64,000 nt of DNA from Heligmosomoides polygyrus polygyrus (GCA_947396885.1 OX377206.1:20641114-20705113), one strand, 5' to 3'. Shown: positions 1-12,085, counted from the stretch's first letter. A program made the numbers and translations. The notes: generated from the letters alone by a model not told the origin.

Positions 1-415
1 CCTCCTTACGTCGCTGTCTATCAGTTTTACTCCAGACGATGAATCTGGCTCAAATTCGTACTTCTGGCCTGCTGCTCCCCTTTGCTCTGCTTCTATCCCT
101 GTGCTATATGTTCGGGCTTACCATACATATTTATTGAGTTAGGGCATGTCGTACAACAGCTGTGGAAAGCGTTTTATCTACCTGTTTTTGGAGCGCGGAT
201 TGGAAGGCTTTTCAAGGGATGATCCTACATGAGAATTATGCCAATATTTTTATTTTTTGACTAACAAGTAATGGTAAATGTAATACACGCATGATCGAAA
301 TGAATGGAAAGGATATAGAGAATGTTTTTGGCGTACATTATAGTTTACTATTAGTAGCAAGGTTATTATACATTTCAAAATTATTATTTATTAATTTTTT
401 ATTACTTATTGCTGA
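1..415. other. Unassigned AT-rich sequence
   Basis: No convincing exon, RNA gene or repeat was recognised. The stretch becomes very AT-rich towards its right end, just before a SINE-A copy. Confidence 0.5.
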
Positions 416-694
416 AGGATAAAGGACGGCGTTACTCAATCTCTTTTGCAATGCGTCACGAATTCTACTTCTACGGGATATCGTGAAGGTGATTTGAATG
501 CGAAGCCACAATGACTTGTTGTGGCCAGCCTATCAGCAAGTCAGCGCTTTATCCTTCCCAGACAAGTCTGGCGCCGATTCACTGATCCCGGACGGATGGA
601 GCTTGGTTTGCCTATGCGAGAAGTCCGAACCATGAGCCTGGTATGGGGTGCATGTGACAGTCGGTACCTACTCCGACTACGCTAAACGGGCCCG
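416..694 (-). mobile_element. SINE-A copy (tRNA-derived SINE), diverged
   Basis: This is a diverged full-length member of the main dispersed repeat of the window. On the minus strand it begins with an A-box-like segment (TAGCGTAGTCGG), then a B-box-like GTTCGGACTT region, and it ends in the ATCCTTTATCC-type tail shared by the other copies. The central motifs (CCAGACTTGTCTGGGAAGGA, GCTGGCCAC, CATCCCGTAGAAGTAGAAT-like) are recognisable but mutated. Confidence 0.8.
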
Positions 695-1022
695 GAATTG
701 TAAAATAATCGTAAAAATGTGAAACCTCTCATAACTGGCAAATTCACCTCTAAATGTTATGTTAGAGCAATAAAGCCGTATTTCTTCGAGACGCAGATTA
801 ATACAAGAGATATCACAAGGCAGGTCTCGTGGTTGACGGTTGTTGTAAACTGGCGAATCGACTACCATCGGCAGAAGGATATTGTTCAGTCTTTTTCAGA
901 CTTGGTAGACCTTTATGCTCCTCCCAACTTATTGTAAACATGGTAACTACTTTGCACTTATTCCAAGGCACCGCCGTTAGACCGATGTAGGGATGCCTCG
1001 CTTACGCCTTATAACATATGTA
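695..1022. other. Unassigned sequence
   Basis: Nothing recognisable was found between the SINE-A copy and the MITE that follows. Short open frames on both strands overlap each other and carry no family motif. Confidence 0.4.
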
Positions 1023-1025
1023 TTA

Positions 1026-1159
1026 GGCCCCGTTTATACTTCGTCGCGGCGCGACGCGATGGCAATGCATTGAGGCTAAATCGATTGATCGCGTCGCTCG
1101 GTCAATGTGGCAACAATACATGGCGTCGCGTCGCTCGGCGTCGAAGTAGAAATGGGCCC
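1026..1159. mobile_element. Short MITE with TTA target duplication
   Basis: A 134-bp element has imperfect terminal inverted repeats of about 18 bp (GGCCCCGTTTATACTTCG on the left; GGGCCCATTTCTACTTCG as the complement of the right end). The repeats extend inward through CG-rich GTCGC/GCGAC motifs. It is flanked by TTA on both sides (1023-1025 and 1160-1162). A TTA duplication is typical of PIF/Harbinger-type elements, so that superfamily is the best guess. No coding capacity is present. Confidence 0.7.
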
Positions 1160-1162
1160 TTA

Positions 1163-2692
1163 GGCCTTGATCTTGCTGAAATGCTGTGCGTCCACTTCCA
1201 CTCCAGCTAGATTCCTAAAATCGTGGGTAGTTCTATCTGCTCTGACACACGTTTTTTTCAGATGGAGAGAATTACTGCGGACTAGTACGTGTGTAGTAGC
1301 GAGGGTAATTGGCATGACTGGGGATTAACCGTCGCCTAATGGAATTCTTCGAGGGCAGTGAGGCCGGCATTATGTTACTACTTTCGTAACCTTTAAATAA
1401 TGACTGATACAGCATTTCATAGCATTCAATTGAAATGCTGCTCCTCCCCGCTCTCGTCTCTCATCTATAAGGCTTTCACTTACAATCATCACTTAGTATC
1501 CCGTTTTCCCTGATTGCATTACGTGATTGCTATTCCGTACTCTTTGCTTTTTAGACAGTGTTAATTGGTTTCCTCCTGATTGGTTTTCTTGCGTCTGTCT
1601 TAAACGACGTCATAAATGTCATATCATTTAACATCAAATCATACAGACCAGCTTATTGAGATATGAAAGACTATGCACATAGATTGAGTAGGAGCGAATC
1701 GCGCGTATTTTGCAACCACAGTTGAGATCTGCTTAGTATACCGCCTCGTATTTTTAAACCTTTTGATGCTCAACTTGCTATTATTGGGATGCATTATAGT
1801 GAAGTTCTATGGTATGGTATGGTTCTATTCCATGTGTTCTGCTTTTCGGACTTCACAGTTTTGTTCAATTCGTTAAAAACCGATATTGTATTTTACTTCC
1901 GAACCTTCCGAATCCTTTACGTTTTTTCTCTAAGAAGTCTTTCTCGTCTAAATGGAACTGCTGCAACTTCACAGTCGGTAATTATAAAGCGAGAAGTAAA
2001 ATATGAACTCAGGTCAAGGACTCAGCTACTTTTCCTGTGGCGATCGTTCTTTCGGATTTGCCCAATTCTACAGCCCAGCTAACGCTGGTCGACTGGAGCT
2101 GTGCTAGCAGTCGGCCTAGCTTTGCTTGGCAATTTGCCTAGAATACTACGGGACGTAATCGCCTTGAGAAATTGTAGTTCATTTGTGTCTGCAAGGTATC
2201 GAACAGCCGTGTCCATAGTGCTCGTATATATGTAGTCCAGTTCCTAGAATTATGGACGTCAGAAGAAACAACTGCTGAATGTAGCCCAATAAAGTACTGG
2301 AACACAGGTAACTTTTATTGCAAAACATTAGTCTTTTGCTCTTTAGCCTACCATTTCTTTTCAGTTCCACGTAGTTCATTTTGGTAGAACCAGTGCCTTA
2401 AACGCCGAGCCATACATTCGACTAATTTTATGATACTTTGTCTATTCCTTCATCATCACCTGGACTGTGAGGCATTATTATTCTGTCTCCAATGAACTTT
2501 TTCGCTATGGATTTTTAGTTATTCCTTTTTAGGCCCACCGTATTTTTTAAAAAGCTGCGAGTGCCTCAAAAACTTTTCGTCCTCAGAATCTGTGTAGGGA
2601 TGCGTAGCTATGTATCGTCAGTGGGCATTCTACATTCTTGCAGAATATTCCATGTTCGACTGTCATTGAATCTTGGCATGATATTGATCAGT
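1163..2692. other. Unassigned sequence, no recognised gene
   Basis: No protein family, RNA gene or mobile element was recognised. Open frames at 1789-2082 and 2179-2379 (minus) are short, lack supporting splice sites and contain no motif. Confidence 0.4.
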
Positions 2693-2909
2693 ATGAATAC
2701 CCAAGTGATGTAGCTGACGAACCAAGATTAGTACAGATCCTTTATTCCGGCTAACGTTTCGGCGTAACCGCCTTCTTTAGAGCCTCAAACTTGGGTGATT
2801 AAACCACCCAAGTTTGAGGCTCTGAAGAAGGCGGTTACGCCGAAACGTTAGCCGGAATAAAGGATCTGTACTAATCTTGGTTCGTCAGCTACATCACTTG
2901 GGTATTCAT
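2693..2909. repeat. Near-perfect 217-bp palindrome with hammerhead-like motif in both arms
   Basis: The two halves are almost exact reverse complements around a loop of only a few bases (near 2798-2803). Each arm carries a block that reads CTGAAGAAGG, a GGCG/CGCC stem with a GTTA loop, then GAAACGTT and a downstream AATAAAGGATC. CTGANGA, a helix, then GAAA is the conserved core of a hammerhead ribozyme, and such motifs are known from Penelope-like elements and other retroelements. There is one extra A between CTGAAGA and the helix, and cleavage cannot be assumed. A related block lies at 33832-34035. The string ATTCTACATTCTTG occurs just before (2627-2640) and just after (2907-2920), so a local duplication accompanied the insertion or rearrangement. 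Confidence 0.8.
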
Positions 2910-4036
2910 TCTACATTCTTGTTCTTGTCTCCCGAAAGTGGTTCGTTTCCTTAGATCTGGTTTCCTTCCACTCTAGTTGGTTTTTTTGCTTTTGAACAAC
3001 ATTAACAACCGTTGATATTCCGCGACTGTATCAACTGGATCGTCTGACTGCTCGGGAAAACAATACTTATCGATTTTTTTCGGACGATTTCTCGTCATGA
3101 ATCGTTTTAGTCTGCTCATTCTGCATCGACTCGACCGTTCCTGTCTCGCCGGCTGTGAACAGACGCATAGCGGGCATGATTCAGTACAATATCAACCGTA
3201 CGTTTTGGTCTATCGGCGGAAAAAGAAAAAACGTTTTTTTGCCGCTTTTTGATAGCGCACTTCAAATTGAGTGCTTTGAAAAATAAATAAGATATTTGGG
3301 ATCAGCATGAAATGGTCGATGCAATGAAGAGAAAAGCGCTCAGTTAGTTTTAAATTTAACTGATTCGATGAGGTCATGCTATTCTGGCATTCTGGTCGGC
3401 ACGGCGGACTCCTTCACTTGTGGGAGATAATTACATCCAAAGGGTTCTGAACATAGCTCATCGAAGCAACATTTTGAATATTTGCCGGGCGTTTTTTATT
3501 TTATCGGATAGATCACTCAATGCCGATTTCAAACGTCGAATTTATTTTTAATGCAAGCAGTTCAACAGCAAAAAAACCGGAGAAGGCTTTTCTGTGCATT
3601 TTCCGCCCATTGGCCAAAAGATGCGATCGCTATTGTTGCATTTGCAATAAGCTTTAAAATATCATTTATGCTGAAGAGATAGTTTCTTACTGCTAATGAA
3701 AAATTTTATTGCTCTCGCGTGTTGGAGCTATTGCCCAAATCTCGGTGATAAATTACTATTTTTGTGAGGAACTTAGTAAAAACTTAAACGAAGGATAACT
3801 ACTTTGCCCTTGTATTGTCGATCCCTCTATTTTCTACTAGTTGGTGCACAGCTTCAGGAAAAATACTAACATAGACGTTCTTACTCTAGGTATGATGGGG
3901 GTTGTGTGAAGGTGTAAAGGAAGCTGTCCTCTATGTCTCCCATCCTTTAAAATGAAACTTCTTTTTTTTTGCTTCAGTGTTAAATACTACGTACCTTGAA
4001 TGGTTTTGAAGGGTGAGCCTCTATTGCGTGCTAAAA
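2910..4036. other. Unassigned AT-rich sequence
   Basis: No gene or repeat was recognised. T-rich runs and short open frames without motifs are all that is seen. Confidence 0.4.
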
Positions 4037-4053
4037 TACACACACACACACAT

Positions 4054-4118
<65 letters not shown>
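4037..4118. repeat. (CA)n microsatellite
   Basis: About 82 bp of CA dinucleotide repeat is interrupted by one CATA and a short CGCGCGCG block. The open frames that cross it on both strands (Thr-His and Cys-Val repeats) are artefacts of the repeat. Confidence 0.97.
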
Positions 4119-4119
<1 letters not shown>

Positions 4120-5602
4120 GTTGTCGATTTGTCGATCAGTGGCGTTGGAAGACACACTTGTTTGTGGTTCTGCTATTTTGTAATATTTGACCGAACGCTC
4201 TGTGAGATCCAGGTCCACATGAAATATGTAGCATCCTTAATAGCAATGTGAAGAAGAATGGATTTATTATTCATAGGCACATTTTTATTCATTTTTATTC
4301 ATAAGCATAGATTGGAAACCAAGTCGCCGTCGTTTTTTAAATATATTTTTTTTCTAAATTTCACTGAGGGTACTTGCAAAACGTTGTACACTATACGAAA
4401 GAATAATTTGCTATATTAGAAAATGTGTTCCCTTTTTTCTACTTCGATTTTTGCAAATCTTTAGGTCAAAAGAGTGGAACCTCTCTACTTAGGTTTGAGA
4501 TTTCTCTCACAATGCTACCACTCGAAAGTCGATGATTTCTTCCACAAGAATATGTGTTGAGTTTTTTGTGCTTCTTGATTTCAATTAATGTGTTTTTCGT
4601 TCTTCTTGATTTTAATTTACTTTCAAGGCATCAAGGTGCATCGTCTAGAAGACATAATTATTTAACAACAGCTGCTACTCTTTTGTTAGATTTTGTCGGT
4701 AATATTCTATGACTTTCAAAGAGGAATGTTTTGTTCTATCAAAACATGGGTTGCGTTTATTTGCTTGTGCAGATTCTTGTCAATCTTTAGCGGAATGCTA
4801 AAAAGGGAGAACAGTAATTTCACCAATTCCTTTTTCGCACAATGTCATATGTTTACTAAAAGCGAATATTTCGTTGTATCAGAATATACGTTTTGTTCTT
4901 CGGTCATTCTGTGTTTTTAGGTCATCAGGTTCAGATTAAAAAACAAACCAGGCAGTAGGAGCTGTTGGTAAAAATAACATATGTCTTCTGGATATCTCAC
5001 TTTAATGCTCTAAAAATTAGTCAAAATGAAGACGAACGACAGCAACCAATGCAAGATCTTGCACAGCAAATCATTTTCCTGAACATATATCCTTTTGCAA
5101 AAAATCTCAACCCTAAGAAGAGAAAATGAGCTGTTGGCGAAGCTCATTTTCTTTTTTTTCTTGACCTTTCACTTTGTTGACCTAAAAAATGACAAAAATC
5201 AAAACAGAATGATAAAAAAGTTAAACACACTTTCTGATAGAGCAAATAGTTTTCTACCGAGTGGAATGAAACGTTATGCAAAAAACTTTCATCAAAATTT
5301 AGAAAAAAATTTTAGGAACGGCGGAGACTTTGTTTCCAACGTAACCTTTTTCTACCATAATTTGTTCAATGCGCCGAATCTGTACTTGGTTGATGTTCTT
5401 TTCTCCCTAATTTTCCTATTTTCTGTTGTTCCTAATTGTATTACCCTCGTCCTTTACTTCGTACACGTCTCAAAAACGTTCGAATCAAGCTCAAAGTTAA
5501 AGAAGCCGTCAGCAGGTTCTTTTGACCGCAATTCATTGGCTTATTATAAACATGCTAAGTGATTAGAGATTTTGGACAATGATTGAGATTCACTTAGACA
5601 GT
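4119..5602. other. Unassigned AT-rich sequence with one longer open frame
   Basis: The only notable item is a plus-strand frame at 5095-5562 (155 codons, non-ATG opening). It contains one strongly hydrophobic segment near its C-terminal third, around VLFSLIFLFSVV. It has no recognised family motif and no clear splice sites, so it is not called as a gene. It could be part of an exon of an undetected membrane protein. Confidence 0.3.
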
Positions 5603-5984
5603 ACCGCCGCTAAACATTCACATCACGATAATTTTTTGGTATCAAATGAATTTTTATAGCAAGGCGAAGCTTACAAACGCGGGAGAAATAAATAATAATT
5701 CCGCTGAAGATGGTCACGACTTGCCAGAGGGCACAATTAAGCAAGACACAGCGACGGATGTGGGTCAAGTCAGTGCAACTAGGTGCACCTTCAATTTCGG
5801 ATTGCTCTTCAGGCTTCTGCCCACTCTCAAATGTCAGCCGCATGCTATCTGATAGAAGAGACTATGCTAACTTCACTGTAAATTTTTGCTGAAAAGTACA
5901 CACTTTAAAAATGTTATGATAATGCGACGCAAAAAACGCGTTTTTGTGTCGCAACCTTCAAATGGTTGGATGTTTAGCGGCGGT
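5603..5984. mobile_element. MITE with ACCGCCGCTAAACA termini
   Basis: A roughly 380-bp non-coding element has inverted termini: ACCGCCGCTAAACATTCA at the left and the complement of TGGATGTTTAGCGGCGGT at the right. ACAGT occurs directly at both sides (5598-5602 and 5985-5989). Because a second copy of the same end at about 10972 is also preceded by ACAGT, those bases may be part of the element or a strong target preference rather than a target duplication. Inside are ACGCGTTTTTGTGTCGC-type motifs shared with the 10972 fragment. Confidence 0.7.
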
Positions 5985-5989
5985 ACAGT

Positions 5990-7929
5990 AATATTTCGGT
6001 ATTAAAATTTATTAGCTTTTTGTAAAGTTTAGCTTCCGCTTTGTGAAACTATTGCGAAGGCCAGTACTTTAAGCCTTTCAGAGGAGAATCTGATGAGAGC
6101 ATTATTTTTGAAGAGCTATCATGTTGCGTGCGAAGACGCGTACCGTGTCTCTTCAAGATGAATCGTTCTTTGCATTTCTCCTGCATTCTGCCTCGTGATT
6201 ATTTGCTTTCCGTGACTGCAAACCGATGTTTTGCATTCCATACCATCTCTGCTCCGTCTCTCATGTGAACTGCGTGCAGAGAGAAGCTGCTCAAAGATTC
6301 CTCCGACGTTGCCACAGATACCAATGCAGGTCGTCTATAATTATCAAAAATACCGTATTCCGTGTAGGAGTGCTACTTGGCTCCGAAACAACGATCTGAC
6401 AACAGCGCTACCCCGTTCACTCAGAGTAATTGTTTTTTGCGCCGATTTAGAGGTGCGTTGACGATGTGGCTGTCGTCGGCTTCGCCCCTCCACTTGCCTG
6501 GGTTCTGCCTTTGCTATTCTGTTTGATGCGTGATAGTTCCTCAAATGCAATGTGGCCATCTGTCTAGTACTCACGCAGTAGAGTCCTTTGCGTTTGCTTT
6601 GAAATCGAATTCAATTTAGTGTTTAACCGAATCCGAAGTCAACAGAATCATTAGATGGTCGCACTACGCAGACGCTTCCGCTTCGCACCCTCGCCAGCGG
6701 AACTCCTAATAGCTCTGTTGTTTTCACTTCTCCTACAAGTGTAGTTATAAAATTTCACATGTTCCTGTTCACAGTTTTACGTTTATAATAGGCAATAAAG
6801 CGCTTTAAAGAAGTAATGAATTATTAATAGTTGAGCAGTAGTTGAAGATTAGCATAGTGTTCACCGCATTATCCTGACTTCGAAGTTCAATTTTTGATAT
6901 GAAGCCACTAAAATTGCCTATATTTATATGTTTGGTTCTATGCAAAGTTTCAGGCCTTTTGAAGCCTCGCCGTTATCGTGTAAACGGCTGAGTGATACGG
7001 CTTTCCGCTTCATTTTCTTGAAGAGATTTCCTGAGAAACCGAGAAGCTATTTGGCCATCAAGCTGTTGTTTGGTGTCGTGCCTAACCCAAAAGTGCAAAA
7101 CTCGATGCGTGTTTTTTGCGCAACAGGTTCTGAATGTTTAGGATCAGCAAACGCTTGAAAGGCGCTTGAAGTGGAATCCCAGTTTCTGAAGTTACCCTTC
7201 CAATTAGTAAGTGAAACATTTCAACCCATTGCCTCCGAATATCATGTTTAGTGTGCAATGATACAGACCTAGACTACCTAATGTATTGCCGGTTGTCGTC
7301 CTGTATGTCATCCATTCGCCTCCGTCGTGTGCCAAAGTGGCGCACTCGGTCGTCGACGGGGAACTGCATAGAAGGGGGTCAAATCAATCGATCGGCGATT
7401 TCACAAAGAAGTCAGTCCACAGCGTGAAAGGGAATCCTCTTCTCCAAATGGTGCTGTTTGAGCGGACCACCTAATTTTCGACACTGCGGCTAAAATGACA
7501 GCTTCTATATAGGTGCTTCTATTGTCTTTTAATGCTTATGTGACCTATAGGAGCTGTTTCTTTCCCTCTATGTATTCTCGCATTCATTGGGATAGCGTCC
7601 GATGTTTGCTGTGAACAAATAGCTGCGCCTGAAAACTGTGACGATAAAAATTCGCTAGAGATATTTTGAAAAATGGATTTATTTTTACAGAAGCTGTTTA
7701 GCTGTAACTTTGGTGGCTACCAAATTTTGGGAGATTCTCTAAAAAAGGAGAAGATCAGCCAAACGCCTTGCGATGCGCCGCGTATCCGACCCCTTCATGT
7801 TGGCGAGCTAGCTCTTTGAGTTTGCATGTCCCTTGTATTGGTGCTGTGCTAGTTCAAAAGAAACGAACTGGCAGCTCAGAGGCTCTTATTTAGTGGGGAG
7901 GAGGATAACAGATGGAAAAGACAAAATAT
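5990..7929. other. Unassigned sequence, no recognised gene
   Basis: Several frames of 60-76 codons occur (for example 6231-6461 and 6928-7158). One is preceded by a GTTTCAG acceptor-like site at about 6952. None has a matching donor and continuation or a recognisable motif, so no exon is called. Confidence 0.3.
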
Positions 7930-8035
7930 TAGTCAGTATCAATACCTCTTAGGATGCGCCACACAGTCTACTATTAGGGGATGCTGTGGAGACGGTTTGA
8001 ATGTGTATTTTGCATCGGTGGCTAACCTACGGAAA
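7930..8035 (-). mobile_element. SINE-A fragment, strongly diverged
   Basis: A short block resembles the 3' third of SINE-A: GGATGCGCCACACAGTCTA, then a GGGGATG..GTGGAGACG segment, then a degenerate version of the GGTGGCCAGCCGATG region. No tail or target duplication is visible. Confidence 0.55.
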
Positions 8036-8088
8036 AGTGGAAGTACCACTCGTCTCAAAGGATGTGAAAATATAATAAAGAATGGGAG

Positions 8089-8233
8089 GATCTATCCTAA
8101 TCGGAGGGGGCATATTGTGAATCCCTTACTTGAGTCTTCGCACAGCTTCAGCTGCTGTTCCACTATGCGAGAAATAGAGTGGACATGGTTGTGCTTTCAC
8201 TTTACGGTCGCCCCCTTCTGACTAGGATAGATC
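8089..8233. mobile_element. MITE-B copy 1
   Basis: A 145-bp element starts GATCTATCCTAATCGGAGGG and ends with the near inverted complement (CCTTCTGACTAGGATAGATC). The same sequence family recurs at 48249-48428 and 56106-56292, sharing internal blocks such as ATCCCTTACTTGAGTCT, CAGCTTCAGCTGCTGTTCC and CACTTTACGGTCG. It has no coding capacity. The superfamily is unknown. Confidence 0.75.
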
Positions 8234-9827
8234 TGAATGGGACATCTATTAGTGCATAGGCCTTCGACGTGGGTGGCTTAGATCTCTTGGAATGGGAGAC
8301 GAACTTCAGCAATTGGATGGTGGTATTTCTTGCCATACGGCACTTTTTGGTTTATGCGTTGTCCATAGTTGTTTGCGATATACATGAAGCGCCAGCGCTT
8401 GGATGCCTAAATTGCACACTTTCGGCCACTGATTTCGCAACATTTTCGATTACATGTTTGGAAGTGAACATTAGTGGCTTCCTGGAAGCCGTCTGATTTG
8501 ACACAACATTAACTCGCTCTGGGGACTGTTTTGCAATGCACCAATATTGGAATACGGCTGAGACATTGATCGATTTTGTATTTCGTCTGCATTGCTTTTC
8601 TAATGAGCACGAATGTATAAGCCGTTCTCGGTGTTTTCTTTTGAAAGCAGAGGGTTCTAGCAGACTTCTAGTGGGAAAATCGCCCTTTTTTCAAAGTCTC
8701 CATTGACAAGGCAGCGTTTAAATTCAATTAAAAGGACCTTGTTGCTGCTGTAAGAACGGTAATTATTTTCGCGATAATCACCGTCGATTTGCCGCTGTTT
8801 TGTTCCTTCAGTGAACCATTGCTGTTAGGGTTGTTTGCCACAAATCTGATTCTCTTCTTGATCAACGCACATGGCTCAGTGGGAAGAGGGCGCGGATCTT
8901 ACACTCATTATGTATCTATTTCGAACGCTGTTCAAGCCTAAATCAACTGAATCTTTAACACGTCAGCTGTTTATCCTCTTTTGCCTTATAGCTGACCTCT
9001 CTTGTAAAGAGTTCTTCGGAAGTCACTGTCAGCCCAAACGCATGCTCAGTAAACCCAGATATCTCAGAAACTGTTGTCTAAAGGGGAATCGCCTTATCTG
9101 AAGCGATCAGCGATCGACGGTCTCTATCCTCGTCGTTTACATTGTTAAGGTCTTCCGATCTGGCTAGCTGTGAGGTCTGACAGATGTGCGCTGCAGAGAG
9201 AATTCTCCGAAGTTTTGTCTCTAAATAAATCAGCTCCTCATTTCTGCTCATTGTTGACGAGGCGAACGTGTGGTTTCAGGCCGAGCTTAATTGAAATTGG
9301 CATAGCATTACGTTTCCATTACTGGCTGAAAACAACAGCTACGAAAAGTTCCTCAGCCGTTAGCGATACTTCGTCGTCTGTCGAGATTCTATTAGATGAT
9401 AAGTCTCGTGAGATGCAAATACATCGAGAATATGTTAGTCATACTTCTTCTCCACTTCCTGTATTGCATGCCGGCAAAACGCGTTTGCACTTCCGATTCA
9501 TAAAAGCATATCGCGGCGTGGTCCGGAAGCAGGAGTCATGTCATATGTCCAGGCCTGACGTGCACGCCCTGGCTAGGTGTCACCACGCAATATGCTGATG
9601 ATGAGTCTTCTCTTGCCAGTTTTGTATGTTCTCATTTACCATTCTGTTTCAGAAATGAGAATGAAACACGTTTTTTGCTTTTACGATTTTGGTGTACCAT
9701 TTTAAAGCGATTCGGGAGTCTCTCCTAGACACTGATTTTTGAACTTAGAGATCGCGGTAGGATGTAGGATGCCCTATCCTGGTCGTGCTCCACTCATGCT
9801 ATAGGATTCTGTTGAAATCTGAAACTA
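8234..9827. other. Unassigned sequence with one 142-codon open frame
   Basis: A plus-strand frame at 9170-9598 (GTG opening) contains a Ser/Thr-rich segment and a TTTCAG acceptor-like site at about 9280. It has no recognised domain or convincing exon structure. The remainder shows nothing identifiable. Confidence 0.3.
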
Positions 9828-10732
9828 CAGGGTGCGTAAAAAGTATTGACGCACTAAACGTAAACGTTAGGAATAACAACACATCATAAAATTTAATTAG
9901 TTTATGTACAAAATGTCAATAATGATCTAGCGAACAGAACAGCATCACTTGTATTTTATATGGGTTTCTTTGCTGCGAATGCAGGGGCGAAGACGACGAG
10001 GAAAGGCATCGACGGTGCCCCGTAAAGTAGTCCACGTCGATTTCGTTCTATGCTTTGACTTTCAGTGACCTGACGCCTTGCTGCATTCAATTGTAAAGGT
10101 GTTACATACTCTTCAAGGACCTCCAAAACGCTAATTCTGGCGGAAGGCTCGCTGCAAGGGAGGCATCCGGCCACTATCATGGTTTGTGCATTTATCACAA
10201 GCGTCTCTCGTTTTCGTGGATACAGTAGTGAAAATAAATCAGTAGAACAATCTGTATTGGTGTCTTAAAGAAGCAATTGGTTCCTCGGTTCGAATCCCAT
10301 CTCGAGAGTAGGTCGTATGTCTTCCAGCAGGATTAGACTCCTGCGCAGAGTCGTGGATTGTTCTGGACTGGAGCCGCGCCAATTTGAAGGACTTCATTCG
10401 GCAGAGGAATGACCTCTGTATAGAATGTGAATCCGCTGAATTACTCTATACGGGAAGTTTGAGAGAACAAGGCATGCGCTACTTCCCGCAAAAGTATGAA
10501 GTCAGTGAACGATGATCTGGTCAAAGCAGAGAACGAAATCGACATGGACTACTTGCGGCGCGTTTCTTCTGCTTTCTGCATTCGCAGCAAAGAAGCCCAT
10601 ACAAAATACAAGTGATGCTATTCTGTTCGCTAAATCATTGTTTACATTTCGTATATAAACTTGTTAAATTTTATGATGTCTTGTTATTTCTAACGTTTAC
10701 GTTTAGTGCGTCAATACTTTTTACGCACCCTG
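9828..10732. mobile_element. Tc1/mariner-type non-autonomous element with ~180-bp inverted ends
   Basis: The 905-bp element is bounded by TA on each side (9826-9827 and 10733-10734). Its termini read CAGGGTGCGTAAAAAGTATT inward from both ends. The inverted similarity runs about 180 bp from each end (to about 10000 and back to about 10560), including the TTCTTTGCTGCGAATGCAG block. TA duplication and a CAGGG start fit the Tc1/mariner superfamily. The core carries no transposase motif. It contains a GGTTCGAATCCC string at about 10277-10291, which matches a tRNA B box. The short minus-strand frame at 9956-10198 is probably not a gene. Confidence 0.82.
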
Positions 10733-11984
10733 TACAAGTTCTGCGACACGTCTAACGGTGTGCTCTGCACTTTCCATTTTCGAAGAGTGAGATAGTGATG
10801 AACAGATAGCTCTTTCGCACGATAAGTCTGGCCATTAAAAAATTTATTCGTGAAGCAAAAATAAAGTATACCAATAGATTCTGTGCCTTGGATTCGTTCC
10901 CAGTGCTAACAGTAATCTATTTTTGAATTTAACTTTCTGCCGAACCAAGGAACACCTTGTCAGTAGGCATACAGTACCGCCGCTAAACACCCAATTAACG
11001 TTTACGACGCAAAAACGCATATAACGCAATCGCATAAAAATGTGTTTGAAAACCATAGAGTGCCTTTCCAGGCTCTTCAGGCAATACGGTCACTCAAAGT
11101 TTTGTTGTGCCGTTCTAATGTGGTAGACGGTCCTGTCGCTTCTCAGAGTTATTCAGAATTTACATTTCCCTTTTGGTGGTAATCTTGTTCGGCAGATGCT
11201 GATCCTTTAAGACAATTCGTAGCAACCCATTTCCTAACTTCATTTTTGTTAACCGTGTTCACCTAGAAAGTCCATGACTCCACATGGTTTGCGACTTGAC
11301 ACCTCGGAACTAATCTTATCTTGAACCCCTTCCCACTATTGTTGCTTAATGGTATTCTCAAATAGATCTTCACGTGGAGGAAAACCTGTCAGTATATCAC
11401 GCACTTGAGTGATATCTATTCAGCCACGTATGATATTCTTTCAGGCAACAATAATACGTATTATTTGCTTTCTTGTACTTCTAAATTTTTTCATGGCAAG
11501 CCCTTCCAAGACATTTCGCACCAACCCATTCGTTAATTTCGTTTTTTTTGTGCCTAAAAAGTCCGTGACTCTGCAGAAGCTGCTGCTTGACACCAAAAGA
11601 TCCTAGTTTTTGTCAGTCATTTGAAAATGTCACACAGATCCAAAATTGAGTGGAGAGGACTAGTTGATAGCTAAGTAAGGAGCGGGTGCAGATGTGCTAG
11701 GACACACGCTTTGCATTCTATAGAGGACGTACTGTGAAGTTGATTATTTTGCTGCACTCAAACATTTAGTTAACTAAACATAAGGGAACTACGTCAATGG
11801 TACTCCAAAACGCTAGAAATGCTGACTCATACAACCACTACCCACTACAAAGTGATAACAAATATTTCGACTTTGCCCATTCCTTCGGGAAGCGAAGGGG
11901 AGGCGTTTAAAATCGCGATGGTTAAGGAAACCTTAAGGGGGTCGTTCCGAGACTGTTTCACGTGGTTGCCGTTGCAAAGTGTGG
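10733..11984. other. Mostly unassigned; contains one isolated MITE end
   Basis: At about 10972-11040 there is a lone copy of the left end of the 5603-5984 MITE family (ACAGTACCGCCGCTAAACA followed by a GACGCAAAAACGC motif). No matching right end was seen nearby, so it is a truncated copy or the partner is too diverged. Nothing else was recognised. Confidence 0.45.
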
Positions 11985-12085
11985 GGTGATGTAGTGGTGA
12001 GCCGTTTGTAAGGAAGCGATCTGGAGTTCTTTTCCCTCGGGCGAATGGATCTGATCACGTCGGTTCGATTCTGCCCTTCTGATCA
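11985..12085 (+). repeat. tRNA-like sequence (possible SINE head)
   Basis: The segment has an A-box-like GATGTAGTGGTGAGCCG and, about 65 bp later, a B-box-like GGTTCGATTCTGCC. The arms between them do not give a standard cloverleaf by eye, so it is read as a tRNA-derived relic rather than a tRNA gene. A second tRNA-like stretch on the minus strand lies at about 12225-12320 (GTGTTCGATTCCC). Confidence 0.4.

Noticed and set aside
4000..4251. Open frames across the CA repeat
   Set aside because: Pure Thr-His and Cys-Val translation of a microsatellite.
5095..5562. 155-codon frame as a membrane-protein gene
   Set aside because: One hydrophobic segment only, no ATG at the start, no splice sites that extend it and no family motif; AT-rich chance frame remains likely.
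9170..9598. 142-codon frame as a gene
   Set aside because: GTG opening, no domain, no consistent exon boundaries.
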